A stretch of 64,000 bases of DNA, taken from Lachnospiraceae bacterium (GTDB lineage: Bacteria > Bacillota > Clostridia > Lachnospirales > Lachnospiraceae). The notes under the pieces are model-generated. The model worked only from the letters and a program-made list of their open reading frames with translations, was not told where the DNA came from and did no database searches. Position numbers and translations under genes: made by a program. The stretch lies in NCBI GenBank assembly GCA_910574195.1, contig CAJTBF010000002.1, forward strand, positions 124,001 to 188,000, read 5' to 3'. Positions within the stretch are counted from its first letter, which is position 1. Each line of letters begins with the position of its first letter. Below, piece after piece: positions 14,620-23,459 of the stretch.

Positions 14620-14666
14620 GCTTTTAGGAAGCATATAGGTCTGTATCCTGGCCCGGAAGCAGTGAA
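14620..14666 (+). pseudogene. Fragment of a second DUF1801 gene
   Basis: These 47 bases match 12503-12549 in the intact DUF1801 gene at about 42 positions and encode AFRKHIGLYPGPEAV. Flanking DNA does not match. It is a remnant of a diverged copy. Confidence 0.75.
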
Positions 14667-14728
14667 ACTTTGCGACTTGCTTCGCTAAATCTGAAATCAT
14701 TGGAAACAAGATAAGGAGGACGAATGTA

Positions 14729-15043
14729 ATGGACATATCGAAAGCAGACTGGAAATTATTTCGTGAGCGTGTTTCTGACTGGCAGGAGAATTACATGGAA
14801 CAACTTGTAAAAACATATGTAGAGTTGCTTACTTCACCCGGAAATGCTTCAGATCATTTCTGGGAGCTTGAAAAAAGAATAAAGCAGGATAAAAAGCATC
14901 CTGGAGTTTTGATTGAACTTCGTAAATCCACCGCGATATGGGATATCGCCTGTTTTGTGAGGGATAATGTGATAACGTTTGATGAACTTGAAAGTTTTAG
15001 TGATGACTTGATTGACGCAGTAAAGTTGATTCTGAGCAGGTAA
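14729..15043 (+). CDS. Conserved small protein, function unknown
   Basis: 104 residues, highly charged and helical, with no signal or membrane segment despite occasional multidrug-transporter labels for relatives. Recognisable blocks are DWKLFRERVSDWQENYMEQL, SDHFWELEKRIKQDKKHPGV, and a C-terminal FDELESFSDDLIDAVKLIL. AAGGAGG precedes the ATG. It is common in gut Firmicutes but without a known role. The gene appears intact within a region of broken ones. Confidence 0.75.
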   Translation: MDISKADWKLFRERVSDWQENYMEQLVKTYVELLTSPGNASDHFWELEKRIKQDKKHPGVLIELRKSTAIWDIACFVRDNVITFDELESFSDDLIDAVKLILSR

Positions 15044-15174
15044 ATATTGGAAAATAATAATGAGGAAGTACGAGGAAGAGTATGAGTCATATTATGACGT
15101 TGGATTATTATAATGATAACTGGATTATTTTGCTGCCCATTTACTTCATGCTGAAAAAATATCTCCAGCAGCAA

Positions 15175-16110
15175 TTATAAATATGCTTTTAAATAAGACT
15201 GCAGATTTACTTTTAAATCAATTTTAAGTTTTTTACGGATATTCGAGCGGTGGTAATCCACCGCTTTTTTGGTGATACAGAGTTCGGAAGCAATCTCTTT
15301 TGAGGTGAGTCCGTCCTTTATCATCATGGCAACCTGAAGTTCTCTGGCAGAAAGGTTTAAGGCTTTTGATGTTCTTCTTTTCGTAATCGGGAAAATGGAT
15401 TCCTCAATCAGAGAAGTTACTATTTTTTGTTCTTCCGGTGTAATTCTTGTTTTCAAAAATTCAAGAGCAGGTTTGACATAATGATTCATATTATTATTTA
15501 CATTATCTTCCAGATCCTGCAAAGATTTTTGTCTGTCTTCCAGAGCTTTTTTTAAAAGGTTATTTTCCTGTTCCAATAGAGCACAGTATGATTCTAGTTC
15601 ATTGATATGTGAATATATTTTTCGCTGTTCTGTTAGGTTATAAGAATATTCTATCAGAGCGATAATATCTCCACGGGTATTTAAGATTGGAAATACATGG
15701 ATATGCATAAACATAGGCTCTCCGGTTTTTTCATCGATTCCACAGTCATGGATTACACTGGCGGAAGCCTTTGTTTTCATACAGACGGTAGCCGGGCATT
15801 TTTCACAGGGGACTTTTTGATCATTATGAAAAAGCCGATAGCATTTTATTTTATAATTGTGCCGGTTACGGGCAAACCATGCACGCATTTTTTTATTTGT
15901 ATAGACGACCTTAAAGTTCGTAGTAAGTATTGTTACTCCGTTTGGAAGAGTTTCCATAATGGAAAAAAGCGCTTTATGGTTATCAATAAGTTCATCCGGG
16001 CTTTCCGCACGGATATTTTCGAAAGATTTCTCATAAAGAAATAATCCTTCTTGAAGTTCCCTATTTTCATTTTCCATTTTGTTTCCCTCTAAAAAGTCAT
16101 AAAGGTTCAT
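15175..16110 (-). CDS. PAS-LuxR transcriptional regulator
   Basis: 311 residues. A PAS domain (about 45-165) includes ILTTNFKVVYTNKKM and a cysteine cluster KCYRLFHNDQKVPCEKCPAT that is common in redox- or ligand-sensing PAS folds. A coiled coil spans about 170-205. The C-terminal LuxR/FixJ helix-turn-helix (248-311) reads LNLSARELQVAMMIKDGLTS, KEIASELCITKKAVDYHRSN. GGGAGG precedes the ATG at 16110. It is divergent from the sugar operon, so it is the likely activator of that operon; the signal is unknown. Confidence 0.85.
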   Translation of the reverse strand: MNLYDFLEGNKMENENRELQEGLFLYEKSFENIRAESPDELIDNHKALFSIMETLPNGVTILTTNFKVVYTNKKMRAWFARNRHNYKIKCYRLFHNDQKVPCEKCPATVCMKTKASASVIHDCGIDEKTGEPMFMHIHVFPILNTRGDIIALIEYSYNLTEQRKIYSHINELESYCALLEQENNLLKKALEDRQKSLQDLEDNVNNNMNHYVKPALEFLKTRITPEEQKIVTSLIEESIFPITKRRTSKALNLSARELQVAMMIKDGLTSKEIASELCITKKAVDYHRSNIRKKLKIDLKVNLQSYLKAYL

Positions 16111-16222
16111 TTAGGTTAACCTCCCATATAGAAACAAGATACTTCTGTACTTGATATTATTACAGTGGATTTCTTTAAATACAAGAGGTATAAGAATAAT
16201 TTTAATTATATAGGAGGAACGT

Positions 16223-16360
16223 TTGAAAATATATACCAGGGAAATACCAGCTATATATCAGTTTTTCAAAGGACCTTTTACAGGAAAAAAACAAAACATA
16301 GATAATACTAAATTATACTGGTATAAGGCTGGTAGTTTGTGCGGATTTTGGGACAGATAA
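16223..16360 (+). CDS. Possible 45-residue ORF ahead of the sugar operon
   Basis: AGGAGG at about 16212 is followed by TTG 16223 and 45 codons (KIYTREIPAIYQFFKGPFTG, later LYWYKAGSLCGFWDR) ending at TAA 16358. The site strength is the main evidence. The 16111-16460 gap otherwise contains an AT-rich region with TATAAT near 16369 that may be the operon promoter. Confidence 0.3.
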   Translation: MKIYTREIPAIYQFFKGPFTGKKQNIDNTKLYWYKAGSLCGFWDR

Positions 16361-16481
16361 AAGAATTGTATAATATGCCCTAAGTAAAAAAGAAAAAATA
16401 GAAAATTGAAAGAAAAAGCAATAAAACAGAAGGAAAGAAAGGAAAAGCAATTGTACATATTTGCTAAAACAAAACGGGATT

Positions 16482-17426
16482 ATGAAAAGTAGAATTTATA
16501 CGGTTACGTTAAATCCGGCGATTGATCAGATGATATATCTCAGGGAATTTGTTCCTGATATTACAAACAGATTAACTGGTACAAAGGAATGTGTGGGAGG
16601 AAAAGGAACCCATGTATCTCAGAATTTAAATCTTTTAGGAGTAGAAAATACGGCGCTTGGCATTGTGCATGGAGAGCGTGGAATAAAAATCATGGATATG
16701 CTGAAAGCAGACGGGATAGAGATTGATTTTCAATATAATGAAAAAGGAAATACAAGGATCAATTATCTTCTGATTGAAGCAACAGGGAAATGCACTTGTT
16801 TATCGGATAAGGGTGTGCAACTTACAGAGGAAGATATCCAAAAGTTTACAGATCATCTAAAGGAAAAGTTAGAGGAGAATGACTTTTTAATCCTTTCCGG
16901 TGATGCTTCCAATTGCCCGGATCCATATGTCTACAATAAAATAATCCAAAGTCTTTTCGGGAAGCAGATTCGGATTTTTCTTGACGCAAGTGGAGAGACA
17001 TTGAAGAAATGTGTGGAAGAACATCCTTATATGATCAAGCCGAATCAGGATGAACTGGAGTATTTGACAGGAATTATGATTCAGACGGAAGAAGATCTCC
17101 GGGAAGCCGTGAAAGCGCTCGATAGATATGAGATTCCGGTGGTTGCCGTGTCGCTTGGAAAAAAGGGTTCTCTGGTTCGTATAGAGGAGAAGTTTTACAG
17201 AGTTTATCCGCCGGAGATCAATGTATGCAATACGATCGGCTGCGGGGACTGTTTCTTATCCGGCTTAATTTATGGAATTGTGAATGAACTGTCCGCGGAA
17301 GAAATGCTCCGGGTTGCGACGGCAGCTTCCGCCGCCACAGCGGAATCAAATCTTTCGGTAGGGTTTGACAGGAAACGGTTTACGGAACTAAAAAGTCAGG
17401 TACGGGTAGAACAGGAAAAAAGATAG
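16482..17426 (+). CDS. PfkB-family sugar kinase (1-phosphofructokinase type)
   Basis: About 314 residues of the ribokinase/PfkB fold in the LacC/FruK branch: IYTVTLNPAIDQMIYL at the N-terminus, GGKGTHVSQNLNLLG as the first PfkB signature, and NTIGCGDCFLSGLIYG as the second, with the catalytic Asp in GCGD (usually GAGD). It would phosphorylate a ketose or ketose phosphate, likely on C1 or C6. The start at 16482 aligns with the family; the TTG at 16461 is too far from the purine-rich stretch. First gene of the operon. Confidence 0.85.
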   Translation: MKSRIYTVTLNPAIDQMIYLREFVPDITNRLTGTKECVGGKGTHVSQNLNLLGVENTALGIVHGERGIKIMDMLKADGIEIDFQYNEKGNTRINYLLIEATGKCTCLSDKGVQLTEEDIQKFTDHLKEKLEENDFLILSGDASNCPDPYVYNKIIQSLFGKQIRIFLDASGETLKKCVEEHPYMIKPNQDELEYLTGIMIQTEEDLREAVKALDRYEIPVVAVSLGKKGSLVRIEEKFYRVYPPEINVCNTIGCGDCFLSGLIYGIVNELSAEEMLRVATAASAATAESNLSVGFDRKRFTELKSQVRVEQEKR

Positions 17427-17445
17427 AACGAGGGAGGAAGAGAAA

Positions 17446-18084
17446 ATGAATTTATCTTATTATGAGATGCGGGAAGAGATGTGCAGAGTCGCGAAACTGA
17501 TGTGGGATAAAAGACTGACCAATGCGGCAGGTGGAAATTTTTCAATGAAAGTGGATGAAAACAGAGTTTTGCTTTCGCCTTCCATGATGTCAGAAAATAA
17601 GCATTGTGAAATGAAACCGGAGGATATTCTGCTGATTGATTATGAGCAGAACATCCTGGAAGGAACCGGAAAACTTTCCAGAGAAACACTGATGCATGTC
17701 CTGATTCTGAAAAATATAGAAAATGTTGGCGCCGTCATTCATGCCCATCCGTTTTATTGTATGCCTTATGTGGCGTTTGGTCATGAAATTCCCAACGTGA
17801 CGGAAGCGACTATGGGAAGAGGACCGGTCAGAGTGATTCCCTGGGCGGAGGCATATTCCGATGCATTGTCGGAAGGAGTGTACCATTATTGGGAGGAACA
17901 CCGGGAACTTGCGAAAAAGAAACCAATTGCGGCAATCATGCAGTATCATGGAATCGTTCTTTCCGCGGATACGATCTATAAAGCATATAGTATGCTGGAG
18001 AGAATCGAATGCGATGCGTTTTGTTCGCTTTCGAAAACGGCGGTTCTTGCTACTGATTCCGAATGTATTCCAACGCTGAAATAG
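17446..18084 (+). CDS. Class II aldolase (fuculose/rhamnulose-phosphate type)
   Basis: 212 residues with the zinc-dependent class II aldolase/adducin fold: LTNAAGGNFSMKV is the phosphate-binding turn, AVIHAHPFYCMPY supplies two zinc histidines, and IMQYHGIVLSA the third. Family members cleave fuculose-1-phosphate or rhamnulose-1-phosphate, or epimerise ribulose-5-phosphate. With the FGGY kinase downstream, cleavage of a ketose-1-phosphate is the best guess. It lies 19 bases after the kinase behind GAGGAAGAG. Confidence 0.8.
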   Translation: MNLSYYEMREEMCRVAKLMWDKRLTNAAGGNFSMKVDENRVLLSPSMMSENKHCEMKPEDILLIDYEQNILEGTGKLSRETLMHVLILKNIENVGAVIHAHPFYCMPYVAFGHEIPNVTEATMGRGPVRVIPWAEAYSDALSEGVYHYWEEHRELAKKKPIAAIMQYHGIVLSADTIYKAYSMLERIECDAFCSLSKTAVLATDSECIPTLK

Positions 18085-18243
18085 TTTTGGTTTACCGTTA
18101 GTGACAGGTTTTCGTACTAACATAAATCTGCCTTTTTGCCGCAGGCAAATTTTCAATGGGGTGGATTCGTGTAACAGGGGAAAGCCGGAAGCTGAGCTGT
18201 TGCGTATGAAAAAATTTCAGAAGTAAGAAGGGATGGTTCGAAA

Positions 18244-19725
18244 ATGTATGTTCTTGCATTTGATCTTGGCGGAAGCAGCGGAAAGATGTATCTGGCGACG
18301 CAGCAGGAAGAGAAGATTTCGCTGAAGGAAATTTTAAAAGTAGAGAATCATCCGGTGGAAGTGAATGGAAATCTATATTGGGACTTTTTTCGTATTTATG
18401 AAAGTGTGCTGGAGGGAATACGGATTGCAGTCAGGGAGACAAAGGATCATGTTGATTCCATTGGATTTGACAGTTTCTGTAATGACTTTGCACTGATTGA
18501 CACAAAAGGAACCATTCTCTCTCCGGTTCGATGTTACAGAGATTCCAGAACGGCGAGACATCAAAAGCATATGTCTTCTGTCATGGATGCAAAAGAACTG
18601 TACAGGATAAACGGAAATCAACGTGCCTTGTTTAATACATTGCCGCAGATTGACGCGATGAAAGAGGACGGCTGCGGGTGGATGCTGGATCATTGTGACA
18701 AATTATTGTTTGTTTCGGATCTGTTAAGTTACTGTCTGACGGGTGAGAAAAGAACAGAGTATACGACGGCGTCGGTCACGCAGATGTTTGATTATGAAAA
18801 GATGAGCTGGTCAGATTGTGTGTTGGATGCCTATCATATTCGGAAATCTATTTTTGCTCCGCTTGTGCTGCCGGGAACTGTTGTTGGAAATACCCGGCCG
18901 GAAATCAACCGGATTCTTGGTACAAAAGGAATTCCGGTCACCGCGGTATGCCAGCATGATACGGCGTCGGCATTTCTGGCTGCGGTGGGGGAAGATGACC
19001 CCGTGATTATCAGTGCGGGAACCTGGTCCGTAATGGGATGTGAGACGGAAGAATCGATCATTCATGAATCCGGGTTTATCTGGAATATTGCCAATGAAGG
19101 CGGGTATCAGGGGCATCACCGTATTCTGAGAAATGTAATGGGAACATGGATTCTTCAGGAAGTTTTACGGGAAGAAAGAGAAAAAGGGCGAGCGCTCACA
19201 TTTGCCGGGTTAGACGAATGGGCGGAGACATATCCGAATCCGGCATGCGCATTGGATGTGGATTTGGAAGAATTCTATACCCCCGGACAAATGCAGGAAA
19301 AAATAGAACAATATTGGATGCGTCATGTCGGGAGGAAACCGGAAAATCTGGGGGAGCTGGCATCCGGCGTGTACCTGGGGCTTGCCTTTAAATATCGCTT
19401 TACAATAGAAAAACTGGAAGAGTATACAGGAAAGCACTTTCGATCTGTCAATATAGTAGGAGGCGGTGCAAAGAGCAGTTTGCTTTGCCGGAAAATTGCG
19501 GATGTATGCGGATTTCCGGTAGAAGCAGGGCCTTTTGACGCAACGGCTTATGGGAATGTTTTGATTCAGATGATTGCGAAGGGCGTCATTTCGTCGGTGG
19601 AAGAAGGCCGAAGAATGATTCGGAACTCCTGTGAGATCAGAAGATACGAACCATCCGGTACGGGTGAATGGGAAAACAAATACAGAGAATTCAAAAAGCA
19701 GATGAGCAAGTCAAATCTCCCATAG
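18244..19725 (+). CDS. FGGY carbohydrate kinase, rhamnulokinase-like
   Basis: 493 residues with the two-domain FGGY fold: FDLGGSSGKMYLA phosphate-1 loop, GFDSFCNDFALID, VCQHDTASAFLAAVG with catalytic Asp, and SVNIVGGGAKSSLLCRKIAD adenosine loop. The opening and the LYRINGNQRALFNTLPQ block resemble rhamnulokinases rather than xylulo- or glycerol kinases. It would make the 1-phosphate substrate for the upstream aldolase. The 159-base gap before it has a small hairpin (CTGCCTTTTTGCCGCAG) but no gene. Confidence 0.85.
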   Translation: MYVLAFDLGGSSGKMYLATQQEEKISLKEILKVENHPVEVNGNLYWDFFRIYESVLEGIRIAVRETKDHVDSIGFDSFCNDFALIDTKGTILSPVRCYRDSRTARHQKHMSSVMDAKELYRINGNQRALFNTLPQIDAMKEDGCGWMLDHCDKLLFVSDLLSYCLTGEKRTEYTTASVTQMFDYEKMSWSDCVLDAYHIRKSIFAPLVLPGTVVGNTRPEINRILGTKGIPVTAVCQHDTASAFLAAVGEDDPVIISAGTWSVMGCETEESIIHESGFIWNIANEGGYQGHHRILRNVMGTWILQEVLREEREKGRALTFAGLDEWAETYPNPACALDVDLEEFYTPGQMQEKIEQYWMRHVGRKPENLGELASGVYLGLAFKYRFTIEKLEEYTGKHFRSVNIVGGGAKSSLLCRKIADVCGFPVEAGPFDATAYGNVLIQMIAKGVISSVEEGRRMIRNSCEIRRYEPSGTGEWENKYREFKKQMSKSNLP

Positions 19726-19859
19726 TTATCAGGAATTCACGATACACGCTGCAAGCTGTGGGATTTTTGCGGCAGCCGCAATATGTATATGCAAATATGT
19801 CCGCCTGGCTTGTCGCTTTGTGGAACTAAAGGATAAATAAAGAAAAACGGAGGTGTAGT

Positions 19860-21005
19860 ATGAAGATTTACCGTACAGGAATTGTAGGGACCGGTTTTAT
19901 CGGTAAGGTTCATCTGGAAACGGTTCGCAGACTTGGAAATGTGGAAGTGGTTGCGATTGCCGATAATTGTCAGGCAAAAGAAGCGGCGGAAGCTTTGAAT
20001 GTGCCGAACTATTTTGCAGACTATAAGGAAATGATTGAGAAGATGGATTTGGATATGGTACATATCTGTACACCCAATTTCACGCATTTCGAAATTGCAA
20101 TGTATGCCATGGAACACAATGTAAATGTAATATGCGAGAAACCTATGGCTACTTCTATTCAGGAAGCCGGGCTGATGCTGGAAAAAGCAAAGGAAAAAGG
20201 ACTGGTTGCGGCGGTGAATTTCCACAACCGATTTTATCCGATGACGAATCATCTTATGAATATCATCAAAGACGGAGAATTAGGAAATGTGTTTTCGATT
20301 ACCGGAAGTTATTGTCAGGATTGGCTGTTGTACCCGACGGATTACAGTTGGAGGCTGATTTCCTCCCAGTCCGGAAATACCAGGGCGGTGGCGGACATTG
20401 GTTCCCACTGGATGGATCTTGCAGAGTTTGTGAGCGGACAGAAGATTACGGCAGTCTGCGCGGATTTTCAGACCATTTATGAGACAAGAAAAAAACCGAA
20501 TAAACAGGTACTGGCATTTTCCACAGAAAAATTTTCCGAAGAGGATTATACGGAAATTCCGATTGATACAGAAGATAACGCACATATTTTGTTCCGCTTC
20601 AGCGGCGGAGCGAAGGGGAGCGCTTTTATCTCCCAGGTGATCGCCGGAAAATCAGTGGCTATCGATCTTTTAGTCGGAGGTTATGAAAAATCTGCGGAAT
20701 GGAACAGCGCGGACGTGAACAGTCTGGAAATCGGCGTAAGGGACGACAGCACCCGGCATGTGGAAAAAGGCGGCGCGACGGTGCACAGGAATACCCTTCC
20801 TTATATCGGATATCCGTTCGGACATGCGGAAGGATTTGCGGATGCTTTTAAACAGGGATTCCGTGAAATTTATGAAAGTATTGATAACAGGGAAAAGCAA
20901 TATCAATATGCGACATTTGAGGATGGCGTCCATGAGATGGTACTTTGTGAGAAAATTTTTGAGAGCAGCAAAGAACAGAAGTGGATCGATATCCCTGATG
21001 CATAA
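19860..21005 (+). CDS. Gfo/Idh/MocA-family sugar dehydrogenase
   Basis: 381 residues. Rossmann N-terminus GIVGTGFIGKVHLETVRRLG, the catalytic EKP motif in VICEKPMATSIQEA, and the C-terminal beta sheet with RAVADIGSHWMDLAEFVSG (conserved Asp/His). These NAD(P)-dependent enzymes oxidise a sugar or cyclitol hydroxyl, often at C3, sometimes to enable later elimination or epimerisation. It precedes a flavoprotein reductase, so a redox sequence on the imported sugar is likely. GGAGG precedes the ATG. Confidence 0.85.
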   Translation: MKIYRTGIVGTGFIGKVHLETVRRLGNVEVVAIADNCQAKEAAEALNVPNYFADYKEMIEKMDLDMVHICTPNFTHFEIAMYAMEHNVNVICEKPMATSIQEAGLMLEKAKEKGLVAAVNFHNRFYPMTNHLMNIIKDGELGNVFSITGSYCQDWLLYPTDYSWRLISSQSGNTRAVADIGSHWMDLAEFVSGQKITAVCADFQTIYETRKKPNKQVLAFSTEKFSEEDYTEIPIDTEDNAHILFRFSGGAKGSAFISQVIAGKSVAIDLLVGGYEKSAEWNSADVNSLEIGVRDDSTRHVEKGGATVHRNTLPYIGYPFGHAEGFADAFKQGFREIYESIDNREKQYQYATFEDGVHEMVLCEKIFESSKEQKWIDIPDA

Positions 21006-21035
21006 AAAATACATGTAATATGAAAGGAGAACAGT

Positions 21036-22280
21036 ATGGGAGAAGGTAAAAAAAAGCTGACAGATGAGATTATGATCGGCCCCCGGAAAGCGCAGAATCG
21101 TTTTATGATTCAGGCTATGGAAACCAATATGGAGGACGAATCTGGAAATCCATCGGAAAGGACCATTCAAAGATATGAGGATCTTGCAAGAGGCGATGCG
21201 GGACTTATTACATTGGAGGCCATTTCCGTGACCAGAGAGTCAAGAGCAAGAGATAATCAACTTATGATCATGCCGCAGAATGAACAGGCGCTGACGCATT
21301 TTATGGATCGTGTTCATGCGGCAAACCCAAAATCACTGGTAGTTTTCCAGTTGACACATTCCGGTGAACTTTCCAATCCGGAATTTTCAAGGAGAGTGAC
21401 GCCGAATCCTCTGCCCGGTCTTGGCGGGGAGCTGCTTAGTGAAGAGGATGTGGATCGGATTCTGGACGAATATGTGACGGCGGCAAAGATTGCTTACAAT
21501 GCAGGAGCGGACGGAATCGACCTGAAATTATGCCACGGATATCTGGGTTCACAGATGATTCGTCCACATAACGACCGGAACTGGAAATATGGCGGGAGCT
21601 GGGAGAACAGAACGAGATTTCCTTATGAATTGATGGAACGTATCCGGAAAGCCGTTCCGGACAAGAACTTTCTGATTGGTTCCAAGATTTCCGCATGGGA
21701 AGGATTTCCGGGAGGATTCGGTACAGAGGGACCGCACAGTCCGGTAATGGATCTTACCGAGCCTTTGAAATTGATAAAAGGTCTGGAAGAAAGAGGGGCA
21801 AGTTACATTGTACAGTCGGCAGGAAGTCCCGGAATCACGATCAGCCTGACGCAGGTAGACAAGCATATTCCGTATTATGCATATCTTCATCAATACTGGG
21901 CCAAAGAGTTCCGCAAAGCGCTGAAACCGGAGACGGTTGTTATAGGATCCAACTTCTCCCCGTTCCGTAATGGAAAAAACGATCTGTGCGCGGTAACGCC
22001 GGAAGAAAGTGATTTGCTTTCTTATGGAGAATGGTGCGTCAACGACGATGTCTGCGATATGATCGCACTTGGAAGACAATCTTTTGCAGATCCGTATTTG
22101 CCCAAAAAAGTCTGTGAAGGAAAAGAGGACGAGATTAAGTGGTGTGTATTGTGCGACTGCTGTCTTGAACTGTTGATTCAGCAAAGTAAAGTCGGTTGCG
22201 TAGTTCATGACAAATTCGCAACGGACGAACTGGTTCGTACAAGGAAAGAAAAAGGGAAACTCAAAGTACATCATACATAA
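21036..22280 (+). CDS. NADH:flavin oxidoreductase (Old Yellow Enzyme type) with Fe-S cysteines
   Basis: 414 residues forming the FMN TIM barrel: RFMIQAMETNMEDE, GLITLEAISVTRESRARDNQ, VVFQLTHSGELSNPE, DLKLCHGYLGSQMIRPHNDR with the substrate-binding His-x-x-Leu region. Near the C-terminus CVLCDCCLE plus a Cys 11 residues later matches the [4Fe-4S] ligand layout of dienoyl-CoA/enoate reductases. The large C-terminal NADH/FAD domain of those reductases is absent, so electrons must come from another protein. Such an enzyme is unusual in a sugar operon; it may reduce an enone intermediate produced by the neighbouring dehydrogenase. Confidence 0.75.
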   Translation: MGEGKKKLTDEIMIGPRKAQNRFMIQAMETNMEDESGNPSERTIQRYEDLARGDAGLITLEAISVTRESRARDNQLMIMPQNEQALTHFMDRVHAANPKSLVVFQLTHSGELSNPEFSRRVTPNPLPGLGGELLSEEDVDRILDEYVTAAKIAYNAGADGIDLKLCHGYLGSQMIRPHNDRNWKYGGSWENRTRFPYELMERIRKAVPDKNFLIGSKISAWEGFPGGFGTEGPHSPVMDLTEPLKLIKGLEERGASYIVQSAGSPGITISLTQVDKHIPYYAYLHQYWAKEFRKALKPETVVIGSNFSPFRNGKNDLCAVTPEESDLLSYGEWCVNDDVCDMIALGRQSFADPYLPKKVCEGKEDEIKWCVLCDCCLELLIQQSKVGCVVHDKFATDELVRTRKEKGKLKVHHT

Positions 22281-22310
22281 TAAGAAAAAGAAAAGGAGAG
22301 GAAAAAGAAA

Positions 22311-23357
22311 ATGAAAAGAAAAAGTATGATCGCAATGGTAATGGCAGCAGCAATGGTAATCGGACTTACCGCATGTGGAAATTCCGGTGAAAGTTCGGAA
22401 AATGCGGCTCCCGAGAGTGAGGCGGCACCAAGTTCACAGGAGCAGCAGGAAGAAAGCGAAGATTCTTCCACAGGCGCCGTGAACACGACGGACGGATTGA
22501 TCGGGATCTCCGTTCCTTCTGCGGATCACGGCTGGACCGCCGGAGCCGCATATTATGCGCAGCAGAAGTGCGAGGAGCTGGGACTGGAAGAAGGGGAAGG
22601 CTATAGACTTCTTACCGCGGACAGTGTCAATGATCAGGGAAATGATCTGGATGAATTGATCAATATGGGATGTACGTCCATTGTAATGCTTCCGCACAAT
22701 GACGAAGTTTCGGTTGCGGCGCAGAGAGTACTTGACGCAGGAATTAATCTGATTGTATTTGACCGTAAGATTACCGGAGATTACACGGCGTATCTGGCGG
22801 GCGACAATGCAGGGATCGGTGTAAACGGCGCGGATTATATTGGGGAAGCGCTGAACGGAAAAGGAACTGTCGCAGTGATGTCCGCGCCAAGCGTGGGATC
22901 CGTCAGTGTAGACCGTACCGAAGCATTTAAAGAGGAAGTAGCGGAGAAATATCCGGATCTGGAATTGATTGATGTAACGGCGGAAGGATTTACACAGGAA
23001 GCCGGACTTACTATGGCAAGCGATATGCTTATAGCAAACGGACACATCGACGCTGTATTTTCCATTGACGACGAGCCGTCTCTTGGAATTCTTCAGGCAA
23101 TCAAAGAAGCGGGAAGAACAGATATTAAATATATTTCCGGCGGCGGCGGTGCGCAGAGCTGGTACGAGAAAATTGAATCGGAGAAGGATATTACACTGTT
23201 TACAGAGACATACAGTCCGGCAATGATCGGCGATGCCATTGCGCTTGCACAGCGCGTTCAGAGAGGGGAAGAATTCGAGAAGGAGACAACGCTTCCCAAT
23301 AACACCGTGGACGCGTCCAATGTAAAAGAGTTCCTTGATGAAAATTCACCCTATTAA
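22311..23357 (+). CDS. Sugar-binding lipoprotein of an ABC importer (RbsB family)
   Basis: 348 residues. A lipoprotein signal ends at the lipobox LTAC (Cys 22), followed by a Ser/Glu/Ala-rich linker. The mature part is a periplasmic-binding-protein type I fold: LIGISVPSADHGWTAGAAYY, SIVMLPHNDEVSVAAQRVLD, INLIVFDRKITGDYTAYLAG, VFSIDDEPSLGILQAIKEAG. It captures the substrate at the cell surface for the RbsA/RbsC-like pair downstream. A large hairpin separates it from those genes. Confidence 0.9.
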   Translation: MKRKSMIAMVMAAAMVIGLTACGNSGESSENAAPESEAAPSSQEQQEESEDSSTGAVNTTDGLIGISVPSADHGWTAGAAYYAQQKCEELGLEEGEGYRLLTADSVNDQGNDLDELINMGCTSIVMLPHNDEVSVAAQRVLDAGINLIVFDRKITGDYTAYLAGDNAGIGVNGADYIGEALNGKGTVAVMSAPSVGSVSVDRTEAFKEEVAEKYPDLELIDVTAEGFTQEAGLTMASDMLIANGHIDAVFSIDDEPSLGILQAIKEAGRTDIKYISGGGGAQSWYEKIESEKDITLFTETYSPAMIGDAIALAQRVQRGEEFEKETTLPNNTVDASNVKEFLDENSPY

Positions 23358-23391
23358 AAAACGAAAATCGAGCGAGTGAAATAACAGACTC

Positions 23392-23439
23392 CAAACCCGA
23401 CCGCAGCCGAAGCATTTTGACGGCAGACGGTCGGGTTTG
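23392..23439. repeat. 12-bp perfect hairpin between binding protein and ATPase genes
   Basis: CAAACCCGACCG pairs with CGGTCGGGTTTG around a 24-base loop. No T-run follows on the sense strand, so it more likely protects the upstream mRNA 3' end or limits read-through, giving more binding protein than transporter. The loop itself can form CAGCCG/CGGCAG pairing. Confidence 0.8.
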
Positions 23440-23459
23440 AAAAATATGAGGTAGGCCTT

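Noticed and set aside
15082-15180. 32-residue plus-strand frame (MSHIMTLDYYNDNW...)
   Set aside because: Acceptable purine-rich site but it overlaps the regulator end and has no recognisable similarity; likely chance or a fragment.
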